A stretch of 42,117 nt of DNA from a virus: positions 1-42,117 of the IMG/VR virus record IMGVR_UViG_3300035670_000480. The stretch is one strand, 5' to 3'. Every line of letters starts with the position of its first letter. Positions within the stretch are counted from its first letter, which is position 1. The position numbers and the translations under genes were made by a program. The notes under the pieces were generated by a model that saw only the letters and a program-made list of their open reading frames with translations, did not search any database and was not told where the DNA came from. Positions 29,995-38,273 of this stretch are shown here, one piece after another.

Positions 29995-31235
29995 GCGAAG
30001 TAACTGTAGTTGTCACTGAAGAGGTGGTTGAGATTTACGACGTGGGAATGCAAGGGCCCAAGGGTGATTCGGGCGGAGCTTGGGGCGAAATTACGGGCGA
30101 CATTGCTCAACAGACAGACCTACAACTCGCGCTCGCTGCAAAACAAAATCAGTTCGCAACATTTTCTGCGACGAGTGGGACTTACGAAACAGAGCTTGAG
30201 CAAAGCACCACGCTGGCAATCGGTGAAGACCTTTTGTATCGAGTGCGAAATGACGGCATTGCACTCACACGTGGGCAGCTTGTGTATGCGTCAAACGCCG
30301 CAGGGCATCGTGTGATTGTGAAGCCTGCGAACGCCGCAGTTGCCGGTCAAGCGGCTGGCACATTGGGGTTCGTTACAAGCTCGCTGCAAACAAACGTTGA
30401 CGGGTATGCGCTATCTCGCGGCGTTCTTGGCGACATGAACACGACCGTTGATAGTGAGGGGAACTCTCTTGCCATCGGCGACCTCTTGTGGCTATCTGCG
30501 AGCGTAACAGGTGGCTTTACAAAAGTTCGACCTGTTGCAGCACGTCGTGTTGGTAGCGTTCTCGATGTTCACCCAAATCAAGGCAAAATTCTCGTAGAAT
30601 TACCTTCCGCAATGAGCATTGATGAAAATTATGATGTGGAAGTAACATCTCCTGTGAACGGTGAAATTCTCGTTTACAATAATGGCGTTTTTAAAAACGC
30701 TCGTGTGGCTCCCACCACGTTCGAGTGGGATGATATTGTCATTCAGGGCTACAATCTTGGCACGGGCGCAAGTGCTCCCGACCTCATCAACTTCACGCCC
30801 ATTGCCTCGATGCAAATTCACGGTTTTGACGGTGGGACAACGAGCGAGCAAGTTTTCGCACAGGTTGAAATTCCTCACGATTGGGCCGAAGGCACAGAGA
30901 TTCGCCCTCACATTCACTGGACACCTACCAACGCAAGCGCAGGCAACGTGAAGTGGTTCATGGATTACACTATTGCCGATGTGGACGGTGTGTTTTCTGG
31001 GAGTCAGACTCTCTCGGTTGTCGATGCGGCAGATGGGGTTGCGTGGAAAAATCAGGTCGCCGCTCTAGGTACAATCAACATGACGGGCTATAATATTTCA
31101 GCGCACATCATTATGAGAATTTATCGCAACCCAGCTGACGCTCAGGACACCTACGGTTCAGACGCCGGACTTTTGACCATCGGCATACACTATCAAAAAG
31201 ATACTTTTGGCAGTAAACTTGAATTTATCAAATAA
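29991..31235 (+). CDS. tail fibre protein with collagen-like turn
   Basis: The 414-residue product begins MSEVTVVVTEEVVEIYDVGM followed by Q-G-P-K-G-D-S-G, a short collagen-like element. Next come a helical linker (TDLQLALAAKQNQFATF), a beta-helix-like middle region, and a C-terminal jelly-roll-like domain (QVEIPHDWAEGTEIRPHIHW). The first part resembles the capping region that attaches fibres to the baseplate. The C-terminal domain may bind carbohydrate. Confidence 0.75.
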   Translation: MSEVTVVVTEEVVEIYDVGMQGPKGDSGGAWGEITGDIAQQTDLQLALAAKQNQFATFSATSGTYETELEQSTTLAIGEDLLYRVRNDGIALTRGQLVYASNAAGHRVIVKPANAAVAGQAAGTLGFVTSSLQTNVDGYALSRGVLGDMNTTVDSEGNSLAIGDLLWLSASVTGGFTKVRPVAARRVGSVLDVHPNQGKILVELPSAMSIDENYDVEVTSPVNGEILVYNNGVFKNARVAPTTFEWDDIVIQGYNLGTGASAPDLINFTPIASMQIHGFDGGTTSEQVFAQVEIPHDWAEGTEIRPHIHWTPTNASAGNVKWFMDYTIADVDGVFSGSQTLSVVDAADGVAWKNQVAALGTINMTGYNISAHIIMRIYRNPADAQDTYGSDAGLLTIGIHYQKDTFGSKLEFIK

Positions 31236-31246
31236 GGAGCAAAACA

Positions 31247-33682
31247 ATGATAGTAGAAACGCTTGAAGAATATGGACATTCCAATCTCCCTAATTACGTT
31301 ATACCAACACTAATAGCCAACAAATGCGAAGACGATGTTGTTCGCATCGCCAAGTCTCTCACAGGCGCTCTTCCTGTTGAGATTCCATACATGCCGCTAA
31401 CCGAAAAAGGCATGTTGTCAGTAGGAAACGGCGTGCAGAAATTCCGCATGGACTGGACCGAAACCGCTTATGGCGACGGTCCAGACCCGCTTGAGTGGGA
31501 CGTGACTTGGACAAATCAAGGCTCGGGGTTCATCAAAAAACGCGGTGACGCTTTCGGCGCGTCGTATATGTGCCTGTCGCTTTGCCCGCTGGCGAGAAAC
31601 ACGTCGGTTGTTATGCAGAGCAAACGCACTTTTGCAATGCCTCTAAAGTTCAGCTCCGCCTACTCGATGTCTCAAAGAGCGAGAGGCTTTTGTGCCTTCG
31701 TCGGCTTCGCAGGTGTGAACCCTACGACGCTGGAAACAGAGTACTTGAGCAACGTAGCCGACGTGGGGCTTTCTGCATCCGCAACAGCAACGTCAACGAT
31801 TACGACGTTCACGACAGCTACGGCTCACGGGTTGAAGAACGGCGACCGCGTAACAATTCTTCAGTGTGCAGATTCCCGGTTGAATTTCGACCAACTGCTA
31901 GTTACGGTTATCGACGCAACTTCGTTCTCTGTTGCGGCGACTCCCGGGGCTGGTACCTACAATTCGACCGGCGGAACAGTTCGATACCATGACCCGATGT
32001 TTTTCATCAAAAATGCGGTTGGGTACTACCATGACTCGACGAATGTCACTAGTTCGACTTCGAACTTTGCGGCGTCGCGCAGAAACAACTCTTTCAGAGT
32101 TCAGGGTTTCACACTCACGACCACCGCAGGAAACTCAAACGCAATGCCGTACAGTGACGGGTACACCGCTGCTGCCAAATATGAGATGATTATTTCAGAA
32201 GAGGACGTGAGTTTTGTTTCTTCTACGACAAACTCATCAACGGCACCTTCGTCGGTAAAAATACAGACGCGTGTTGCCGACGAAGGCAAACGATACAAGC
32301 TCCTAGCAGCAGTGAAACAGAGTTCGGCTTTAACGGCCCCAATCGCGAGAATCACCGCTATCTCAAAATCGGGAACCACAACTGCCACTGTGACGACCGA
32401 CGTGCCTCACGGTTTGACAACGTCTGACTTCATTCAGATTTATGGCGTCCGTGACATAACGAACTTCCCGGCGCTCACTGCTGCAACAGCAGTCGCGAGC
32501 GTAATTGACGCAAATAATTTCACGGTGGTGATGACTGGAGCTGTGACAGCTTCGTCCGCTGGTGGCGCGGTTTGGCAGGTTAACGGTGGCACGCTGGCTG
32601 TCAACGCTATTCCTCAATCAGTGCAATCCATTTCGCGCACTAATAACGTGATGACACTCATTGGAAACACAACGTGGGCGACTCCCGTTGTCGGTGAAAC
32701 GATGCACCTCTACGGCTGCGACGCGACGAGCATGGGCCTCTATGACGGCGCGTATCGCGTGCTGCGCGTTTCCACGACTACGCTTGAGCTTGAGAGTGTG
32801 GGGCCGGATTTCGCTAGCATCAACTGCGGCGGAAACGTCATTCGACGCCTAGAACTTCGTCTCGACAGCATCGTTGCGATTGAATTCGCGCGTCTCATTG
32901 CGGAAATCGCAAACCAGAACGGCTTGCAGGACGTGCAGAAGTCCATCCCTGTGAACGTAACCGCCGGAACTGTCACCACGGTAGCCACAGTCACTTCCGT
33001 TACAGCGGCCAACAACGCCCCGCCCCTGTTAGTTGCTGACGTTGCGTCGGCGGCGATAACTACAACCGCCACTACGACAGCGGTTACACCCGCTTCTGGC
33101 TCCGCTTACTCTGTCGAAATTTCGGTCACGGCGGCGTCTGGCACTAACAGAACTATGGATGTGAGTGTCGAAGAGTCGGACGACTCTGGAACTAACTGGT
33201 ACAAGGTTTACGACTTCCCTCGCATTACTGCGACCGGTGCATACAGAAGTCCGGTCCTGAAACTGCGCGGAAACCGCGTTCGTTACGTGCAAACGATCGG
33301 TGGTTCAAGCCCGAGCTTTACTCGCGTCGTCAACAGACTACAGTCAAGCGCGTCAACGTCGATGTACGTGCAGCTTGTGGACAACACGGCTGCACTCTTG
33401 AACACTACCGGAAACGCTACAGGCGCTATTCTCGCAGAGGGGTGCGAGAAGTTTAATCTGGTCGTACGTTGCGCGTCTCAATCCGCTGCTGCCACGGTTG
33501 ATATTCAGGCATCGGAAGACGGCACCAACTGGGTCACAATCGCCGGTGGAACGGTAACGACTATTGCAGGAATTGTTCGCTCCTCTGTGTCGAATGTTCA
33601 CGCCAAATTCGTTCGGGCGTTTGTAACAGCCCAAGGCACAACGGTTGTGATGAGTGACCTCATGTTGAAAGGAAAGGAGTAA
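31247..33682 (+). CDS. large fibre/receptor-binding protein with triple beta repeat
   Basis: The 811-residue product follows AAGGAGCAAAACA. Residues about 178-248, 366-443 and 458-530 are three related modules (TATAHGLKNGDRVTILQ, TTDVPHGLTTSDFIQIYG, NVMTLIGNTTW...VGETMHLYG), each followed by a V-x-D-A-x-x-F-x-V-type turn. The C-terminal 240 residues are Thr/Ser/Ala-rich beta sheet with ASEDGTNWVTIAG, an interface-type sandwich. It is the likely host-range determinant. G+C looks higher than in neighbouring tail genes, which suggests horizontal exchange. Confidence 0.75.
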   Translation: MIVETLEEYGHSNLPNYVIPTLIANKCEDDVVRIAKSLTGALPVEIPYMPLTEKGMLSVGNGVQKFRMDWTETAYGDGPDPLEWDVTWTNQGSGFIKKRGDAFGASYMCLSLCPLARNTSVVMQSKRTFAMPLKFSSAYSMSQRARGFCAFVGFAGVNPTTLETEYLSNVADVGLSASATATSTITTFTTATAHGLKNGDRVTILQCADSRLNFDQLLVTVIDATSFSVAATPGAGTYNSTGGTVRYHDPMFFIKNAVGYYHDSTNVTSSTSNFAASRRNNSFRVQGFTLTTTAGNSNAMPYSDGYTAAAKYEMIISEEDVSFVSSTTNSSTAPSSVKIQTRVADEGKRYKLLAAVKQSSALTAPIARITAISKSGTTTATVTTDVPHGLTTSDFIQIYGVRDITNFPALTAATAVASVIDANNFTVVMTGAVTASSAGGAVWQVNGGTLAVNAIPQSVQSISRTNNVMTLIGNTTWATPVVGETMHLYGCDATSMGLYDGAYRVLRVSTTTLELESVGPDFASINCGGNVIRRLELRLDSIVAIEFARLIAEIANQNGLQDVQKSIPVNVTAGTVTTVATVTSVTAANNAPPLLVADVASAAITTTATTTAVTPASGSAYSVEISVTAASGTNRTMDVSVEESDDSGTNWYKVYDFPRITATGAYRSPVLKLRGNRVRYVQTIGGSSPSFTRVVNRLQSSASTSMYVQLVDNTAALLNTTGNATGAILAEGCEKFNLVVRCASQSAAATVDIQASEDGTNWVTIAGGTVTTIAGIVRSSVSNVHAKFVRAFVTAQGTTVVMSDLMLKGKE

Positions 33683-33684
33683 TT

Positions 33685-33921
33685 ATGCCATTCCAACTAT
33701 TGAAAGACGCATCAGACTCGTTTGAACTCGTCGGAACGTTTGCAACGCTTGCCGCTGCAAAGGCAAAGGCGGCGGAACTTAATATCGACGACTACCAAAT
33801 CGAACGGGATGTTTGCGCTGGCAAGGAAATAGCTGAAGACAAAATTTCCGAGAAACGCAAAATGCGCATCGAAGAACGAAACAACGAAATGTGCCCGACT
33901 TGCGGCAAAAAGTTACGCTAA
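33685..33921 (+). CDS. small protein with C-terminal Cys pair (78 aa)
   Basis: ATG 33685 has AAAGGAGTAATT upstream. The product has an Ala-rich amphipathic N-terminal domain (LVGTFATLAAAKAKAAELNI) and ends in CPTCGKKLR, a zinc-knuckle-like pair. Its last codons form the first of two 26-base direct repeats that flank the next gene, so this C-terminus may have been shaped by insertion. Function unknown. Confidence 0.65.
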   Translation: MPFQLLKDASDSFELVGTFATLAAAKAKAAELNIDDYQIERDVCAGKEIAEDKISEKRKMRIEERNNEMCPTCGKKLR

Positions 33922-33924
33922 GCC
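33899..33924. repeat. 26-base direct repeat, left copy
   Basis: The sequence from CTTGCGGC to TTACGCTAAGCC recurs at 35369-35394 with one mismatch (A versus G). The copies are read in different frames, so the likeness is at the DNA level. They bracket the secreted-protein gene 33939-35324. Confidence 0.85.
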
Positions 33925-33938
33925 AAAAAGGAGTAAGC

Positions 33939-35324
33939 ATGATACGAGTATTTTTGATTCTAGCGATGTTTTTCGCAGTGCAGGCACACGCAGCCAAACT
34001 GACCGGCTACATACGGGCCAATCCTGAAGTTGTGAATGTGCAAGAGGGCAAAGAAGGGTACACAGTTGTTAGCTGGAGAGCGAGCGGCGGCAAGCCTATC
34101 ATCACCCTGACGAAAGACTCCGAAGCCGAGAAAACGCTTTGGCTTTCGCCGTCGTCTCTTGGTATCGTGTTTCCCGTACAAGCTAACTCAAGCTACTTGT
34201 TCAAGTTTTATGACAGTAAGTCCAAGAAATATATGCTCTCAACGCTGACGGTTAAAGGCGTGCTTGCGGCACCAACGCCAAAGCCGACCCCTGTACCCGG
34301 ATGCAATTATCAGGTGGGAGTTGACTATCATGCCACTGGCGCTGATTTCAATGCGACGGGATTTTTGTCGCGCTACCATGTGCCCGCCGTGCGAAGTCTC
34401 GTGCAGTCGCAGCTTAAAGCCATGGCAGACAGAGGTGCATCCATCATCTCTACGCGCATTTGGCTTGTGACAACCAAACCGGCGACTACACCAGCACATT
34501 GGACGTTCCCGCCTACGCCAATCGAGCTTTCAAACCTTCGCGCATACGCTCAAGACGTTGCAGCAGACGGGCGTTTGACGCTTGATCTAACCATCCTCCG
34601 CCTCTGGGCCGCAGAGTTTCGTCAAGGCTCTCCAACGACTACGCTCGGGCACGAGAAGCTCAAGCCTGCGGACTATTCGTCGCGGTTTATCGCAAGCTAC
34701 AAGGGTATCATCGACGCAGTTCATGATGTGAAGCGGGCGAATGGTAGTCGCGTTGTCGAGACTGTATACATGGACGGTGAGGCGATGGTGGGTGCGAAGA
34801 AAAATCAGGAGTGGTTTTTGACAACGTTCTATCCAGGCTTCCATGCCTACGCGAGCGAAAAGGGTCTAACCCCGTCGCTCTATTTTCTCATCGAAGGAAA
34901 AGAAGAAGACATCATGCAACCGGGGTTTGTGTTCTCGAAATACCCGATTCTGAACGGTCATCGCTCAATGTTTTGGCCCTACCTGTCGCTTCGATTTATG
35001 AAAGACAACGGCTTGCCGCTGCCAAGGCGAATGGACTTCTCGAACTACGTGCGGAAAAACAAGGCGTCGTATGAGTTTATCGTGCAGAAAATCTTCGACG
35101 ATGCAGACGCAGTGATGCCGTCGCTCGGCATTACGCAGTACGGCAACGCAGAAACTTGGTATCTCTCTGATCCAGCCGAGCGAAAGGCTCTCGGTTCAGC
35201 GATGTCCGCACAAAGTCGAATCAACTGCCGACTCCAACGGACAACGTTCTGGACAACGCCGAACGGCGGTGGGGACGGAGTGCACCAAGCGTTTCCTTTT
35301 GCTGTTGAAGATTATTTGCCATGA
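33939..35324 (+). CDS. secreted protein with hydrolase-like (TIM-barrel-type) domain
   Basis: ATG 33939 follows AAAAAGGAGTAAGC. Residues 1-18 are a Sec signal peptide (MIRVFLILAMFFAVQAHA, cut before AKL). Residues 20-110 are an Ig-like domain, then a P-T-P-K-P-T-P-V-P linker (112-120), then a ~340-residue domain opening GCNYQVGVDYHATGADF. Alternating strands (ISTRIWLV, VETVYMDGEAM with a candidate catalytic Glu, LTPSLYFLIEG, SLGITQYG) suggest a glycoside-hydrolase-like barrel. A signal peptide is unusual for a virion gene, so this looks like cargo exported by the infected host or a surface depolymerase. Composition is G+C-richer than the early regions. Confidence 0.7.
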   Translation: MIRVFLILAMFFAVQAHAAKLTGYIRANPEVVNVQEGKEGYTVVSWRASGGKPIITLTKDSEAEKTLWLSPSSLGIVFPVQANSSYLFKFYDSKSKKYMLSTLTVKGVLAAPTPKPTPVPGCNYQVGVDYHATGADFNATGFLSRYHVPAVRSLVQSQLKAMADRGASIISTRIWLVTTKPATTPAHWTFPPTPIELSNLRAYAQDVAADGRLTLDLTILRLWAAEFRQGSPTTTLGHEKLKPADYSSRFIASYKGIIDAVHDVKRANGSRVVETVYMDGEAMVGAKKNQEWFLTTFYPGFHAYASEKGLTPSLYFLIEGKEEDIMQPGFVFSKYPILNGHRSMFWPYLSLRFMKDNGLPLPRRMDFSNYVRKNKASYEFIVQKIFDDADAVMPSLGITQYGNAETWYLSDPAERKALGSAMSAQSRINCRLQRTTFWTTPNGGGDGVHQAFPFAVEDYLP

Positions 35325-35437
35325 GTTCGTTCGACTTCAAACGACTCTCAAAAGCCGACCTCGCCCACCTTGCGGCAAAAGGTTACGCTAAGCCCTGCGA
35401 CTGTTTGAGGCACCGCCATGAGCCAAGAGATTATTGA
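35321..35437 (+). CDS. small basic protein (38 aa)
   Basis: ATG 35321 overlaps the stop of the secreted-protein gene (ATGA) and the frame runs 38 codons. The product starts MSSFDFKRLSKADLAHLAAK and ends with two cysteines and His/Arg. Its 3' end overlaps the next gene by 20 bases. Coupling supports translation, but the size and the embedded direct repeat leave doubt. Confidence 0.45.
   Translation: MSSFDFKRLSKADLAHLAAKGYAKPCDCLRHRHEPRDY
35369..35394. repeat. 26-base direct repeat, right copy
   Basis: This is the partner of 33899-33924, 25 of 26 bases identical. The distance between the two is 1470 bases. It lies inside the small gene 35321-35437. Confidence 0.85.
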
Positions 35438-35702
35438 GCTACTCAAGGATATGAGAACAGAGATTGTTGAGAATAGGGTGCTCTTAGAGCGCAATACGGT
35501 GACACTTGAGGAGCTTACCAAGCGCCATGTTGACTCCGAGTCCCGTATCAAGGTGATGGAGAGACACATCGTCACCTGCCCAGCAAGAGCAGAGCATCAA
35601 GCGAGTGAGAACCTTTGGAGGCGAGTTAAGAACTACGCCGTTGTCGTGACCGTTGTAGCCACAATCTTGGCGCAGCTAATCCCTTGGTGGAAAGCCAGAT
35701 AA
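35418..35702 (+). CDS. coiled-coil membrane protein, holin-like region
   Basis: The 94-residue product has an N-terminal coiled coil (EIIELLKDMRTEIVENRVLL) and one C-terminal transmembrane helix at about residues 72-90 (NYAVVVTVVATILAQLIPWW), then K-A-R. The pattern resembles XhlA-type haemolysin/holin accessory proteins and proteins that anchor to the inner membrane during lysis. It lies just upstream of the endolysin, so it is the best holin candidate in the window, though a single-pass coiled-coil form is not a classical holin. Confidence 0.55.
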   Translation: MSQEIIELLKDMRTEIVENRVLLERNTVTLEELTKRHVDSESRIKVMERHIVTCPARAEHQASENLWRRVKNYAVVVTVVATILAQLIPWWKAR

Positions 35703-35733
35703 GCGATACACTGGAAAAAACAGTGAGGCTTAA

Positions 35734-35952
35734 ATGGATTATGAGCAATGCCCTAATATGTGCATCAACGGGGTATTGCTAGTTGACCCTTTACATCCTA
35801 GAATTTGGGCAGTCTGTCCACACTGTGAGGAGGGTATTGCGTATGCAAATTATTGTGAACGAATTGCTAGGAAGTTTTCTGCTAAAAATAGGCGTAGCGA
35901 CCGAATTAAAGGAAAGCCCAAAGGCAGAAGACTCAAAGCCAATTCCAAGTAA
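35734..35952 (+). CDS. small zinc-ribbon-like protein (72 aa)
   Basis: The product has CPNMCINGVL near the start and CPHCEEGIAYANYC later, enough cysteines for one zinc site, then a highly basic tail (KFSAKNRRSDRIKGKPKGRR). It could bind nucleic acid. A short inverted repeat (CACTG/CAGTG) lies just before the start. The endolysin gene begins inside it, overlapping by 110 bases in another frame, so expression of the two is probably coupled. Confidence 0.55.
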   Translation: MDYEQCPNMCINGVLLVDPLHPRIWAVCPHCEEGIAYANYCERIARKFSAKNRRSDRIKGKPKGRRLKANSK

Positions 35953-36919
35953 TCTAACCGCATGGCAAAAGCTCATTGCAAGCGTAAAAGCAAGCGACAT
36001 GACCGAAGCTATGAAGGTTGCCTGCATTGCCCAAGCCATAATCGAGTCGGGCCGTGGAACGAGTCGAGTGTTTGCCGATTGCAACAATGGGTGGGGCATC
36101 AAGATGCGCCAAGAATTAGAAGGAATGGCAGTTGGTAGGATTGTGAAAGTCACGTCAGAAGTCGAAGGCATGGCAGTTTTCGCTGCGTTTGAATCCACAG
36201 ATATTGCCGTGAAGGGTTGGCTCAAATTCTTGTCTAGAAGCTACTACAAAGGTTGGGAAGAGCACAAAAACGACTCTGAAGCGTTCCTTAAACACATCGG
36301 AGAATCATGGTGTCCTGTCGATGGTTATGCAGAAAAGGTAATCAAGTGCATACCCGAAGCCAAGAATTTGTTGGGAGTAACTGTTGCAACTAAAGGCAGA
36401 CTTATTGCCTTGGACTCTGGTCACTCGATAAGTGAGCCAGGAGCGCATAGCAAACTTGGCGCTAAGGAAGAGGTGCTGAACATTCAGCAAGCGAACATCA
36501 TCAAGGCACAACTTGAGAAGTATGGGCACACTGTAAAGCTTGTAGCGGGTAAAACAAACGACTTAGACGGTCGTGGCGCTCAAGCAAAGGGCTGTGATGC
36601 GTTCATCTCGCTCCATCACAACAGCTATGATGGAGACAAAGACCCTGGCACCGAAGTATTCTGCACGACACAATCAAGCGGAGTTTGCCGCGATATTGCT
36701 AGGAAAGTATGTGACAATATTTGCAAGGCGCTTGGCTCTACGAATAGAGGCGTCAAGATTAACAACTGGAGTGTGATTAACGCTGCACAAAAGACAGGCT
36801 GCCCTGTTGTTATGTTAGTTGAGAGTTACTTCGTAAACCCTTACACTCAAGAGCAAGCAGAGAAACGCAGCGCTATTGCGGCCATCGCAATCGCCGAAGT
36901 ATTGAAGGAGTCACTATGA
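35843..36919 (+). CDS. dual-domain endolysin: glucosaminidase plus N-acetylmuramoyl-L-alanine amidase
   Basis: ATG 35843, preceded by AGGAGGGTATTGCGT, gives 358 residues. Residues 40-175 are a glucosaminidase-like domain (VACIAQAIIESGRGTSR with Glu68; ADCNNGWGIKM). Residues 185-358 are an Amidase_3 zinc amidase: RLIALDSGHS (H194), K-E-E-V (E209), AFISLHHNSY (H258), and MLVESYFVN (E327). Both domains cut peptidoglycan. The N-terminus MQIIVNELLGSFLLKIGV is hydrophobic and could be a signal or signal-arrest segment. It lies after the membrane protein, in normal lysis order. Confidence 0.85.
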   Translation: MQIIVNELLGSFLLKIGVATELKESPKAEDSKPIPSNLTAWQKLIASVKASDMTEAMKVACIAQAIIESGRGTSRVFADCNNGWGIKMRQELEGMAVGRIVKVTSEVEGMAVFAAFESTDIAVKGWLKFLSRSYYKGWEEHKNDSEAFLKHIGESWCPVDGYAEKVIKCIPEAKNLLGVTVATKGRLIALDSGHSISEPGAHSKLGAKEEVLNIQQANIIKAQLEKYGHTVKLVAGKTNDLDGRGAQAKGCDAFISLHHNSYDGDKDPGTEVFCTTQSSGVCRDIARKVCDNICKALGSTNRGVKINNWSVINAAQKTGCPVVMLVESYFVNPYTQEQAEKRSAIAAIAIAEVLKESL

Positions 36920-36960
36920 TTAAGAACATGCGAGAATTATGCAGCGATTAAGAAGAAAAA

Positions 36961-37017
36961 ATGTTAATCTGGATGATTGTATTCATCATACTATCGGTCA
37001 TCATTAACTCTTATTGA
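36961..37017 (+). CDS. 18-residue hydrophobic membrane peptide
   Basis: ATG 36961 begins MLIWMIVFIILSVIINSY and ends at TGA 37015-37017. It is almost a pure transmembrane helix. A purine-rich stretch (AAGAAGAAAAA) precedes it. It lies between the endolysin and the next membrane protein, where tiny lysis peptides would be expected. It is too small for certainty and could be chance. Confidence 0.3.
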   Translation: MLIWMIVFIILSVIINSY

Positions 37018-37030
37018 GGTACGGTGTGAC

Positions 37031-37681
37031 ATGACTATTGACACTGAGCTATCAGATTTTAATTGGCGCTACCTTTCGCAATACGGTCGCATAAAGTTCT
37101 ATGTCGCTGCACGTTTTTGGGACGCAATGACCTTTGATAAAGCCCCTATCGACCCTTACCGATTAGCGTGTGAATTTTACGCACGACATGGCTTCGCTGT
37201 AGAGGCTAAAGACCCTTACATTGATGGTAATCGAGTGCGTCACAAAAGCGTTGATGATTTAGTCAAAGAGAACCCCGAGAAGCTTTCAGACGCAGGGCAG
37301 ATGCTTTACGACGGTTGGCTAGGCTTCAAGAAAAAGCTAGATGCCGACAGAAAGAAAGAACCTGAATTGCCAACCAAAATAGAGCTGCCGCCTCCAGAGC
37401 CGCCCAAGACGCTTCCAAAGCCAAAGGTAGACCCTTGGGCCACACATCCCAATTCGCCTAGCAAGCCTATGCCTAATCCTGAGAAGCCAAAAGGCTTACC
37501 CGAGGTGAAGGTGCCACAAGAAAAGAAAAACCCAGCGCCGTGGCTAGTGCGATTCTCAATGATTTTTGGTATAGTGTCTACGGTTGCGGGTGCCGTTGCT
37601 TGGTTTTACCCGCCGATCAAAGTGTGGCTACTGGCAATAGTGCCGATAGTCGAAAGTTTACTCAAGATGTTAGGGGTGTAA
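37031..37681 (+). CDS. two-helix membrane-anchored protein with proline-rich linker
   Basis: ATG 37031 begins MTIDTELSDFNWRYLSQYGR; an earlier in-frame start overlaps the tiny peptide gene. The 216-residue product has a soluble N-terminal domain (1-105), a Pro/Lys linker (115-170) and two hydrophobic segments near the C-terminus (about 174-192 and 196-214). The layout, soluble head, stiff linker, membrane end, could suit a lysis or periplasm-spanning protein, or a superinfection factor. No family is recognised. Confidence 0.55.
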   Translation: MTIDTELSDFNWRYLSQYGRIKFYVAARFWDAMTFDKAPIDPYRLACEFYARHGFAVEAKDPYIDGNRVRHKSVDDLVKENPEKLSDAGQMLYDGWLGFKKKLDADRKKEPELPTKIELPPPEPPKTLPKPKVDPWATHPNSPSKPMPNPEKPKGLPEVKVPQEKKNPAPWLVRFSMIFGIVSTVAGAVAWFYPPIKVWLLAIVPIVESLLKMLGV

Positions 37682-37682
37682 C

Positions 37683-37943
37683 ATGGACGTAAAGAATACG
37701 AAAGAAGCTATTGTAGCTCTAGTGAAACTCGGCAAAGAAATTGCCAAGCTAAGTAAAGATGGCTTGGATGTGAAAGACATTGCCGCACTCGGAATGAAGC
37801 TTGCCACCGATGATGCATTCCGTGGCGTGTTCATTACTGCTTTTGAAGGATGTTCTAGCATTCCTGCAGAAGTCAAAGAGATTGAGTTCAACGAAGGTGT
37901 TGAGCTTGCAATGGCAATCATTGCTGAGTTGAAGGCCGCTTAG
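37683..37943 (+). CDS. small helical phage protein (86 aa)
   Basis: ATG 37683 follows TTAGGGGTGTAAC directly after the membrane protein. The product is helical (NTKEAIVALVKLGKEIAKLS, then IPAEVKEIEFNEGVELAMAI). Proteins of this shape with an I-P-A-E-V-K-E/D motif recur beside endolysins of diverse phages, but their role is not known to me. It closes the rightward late operon and is followed by a terminator. Confidence 0.6.
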   Translation: MDVKNTKEAIVALVKLGKEIAKLSKDGLDVKDIAALGMKLATDDAFRGVFITAFEGCSSIPAEVKEIEFNEGVELAMAIIAELKAA

Positions 37944-38028
37944 TCAAATAGTTGACGCATGATTCCAAAATACATTGAGTCGGGATATGATGAAGGTATA
38001 AAAATCTCTCCTAAGAACGACTCACGGT

Positions 38029-38055
38029 AACCGGTCTAGTGCCGGTTATTTTTAT
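38029..38055 (+). terminator. intrinsic terminator closing the late operon
   Basis: AACCGG and CCGGTT form a 6-base stem around TCTAGTG, followed by ATTTTTATT on the plus strand. It lies between the last late gene and the converging leftward accessory operon. Confidence 0.8.
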
Positions 38056-38273
38056 TCAATGGATAGATTGTTTTTTCTGCAAACAACTCTGTACTTTTCA
38101 ATTGTTGCTAAAAGCATTTTGTTGGCTGTTTCTGCTTGAATAAGTTTCATTATGATGTAGTGTATTTTTGCTTCCTCGTCATTATTAAAGGGCTTATTCA
38201 TTCTAGAAATAGCGACATTTTTGGCGTGTTCTATAAAATCATCAAATTCTTTTACCAGGTCGTTCGTTTTCAT
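38052..38273 (-). CDS. hypothetical helical protein (73 aa)
   Basis: ATG 38273 overlaps the stop of the rha gene (ATGA). The product begins MKTNDLVKEFDDFIEHAKNV and is mostly helical and charged, with one cysteine. It is the last gene of the leftward accessory operon and its end overlaps the rightward terminator. No family is recognised. A longer frame to 38345 lies inside rha and is unlikely. Confidence 0.6.
   Translation of the reverse strand: MKTNDLVKEFDDFIEHAKNVAISRMNKPFNNDEEAKIHYIIMKLIQAETANKMLLATIEKYRVVCRKNNLSIE

Noticed and set aside
36916-36951. An 11-codon frame (MIKNMRELCSD) overlapping the endolysin stop as ATGA.
   Set aside because: It is too short to judge, has no motif, and may simply be a leader that couples ribosomes to the following peptide.
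37959-38030. A 23-residue frame between the last late gene and the terminator.
   Set aside because: It lacks a ribosome site, runs into the terminator hairpin, and has no recognisable feature.
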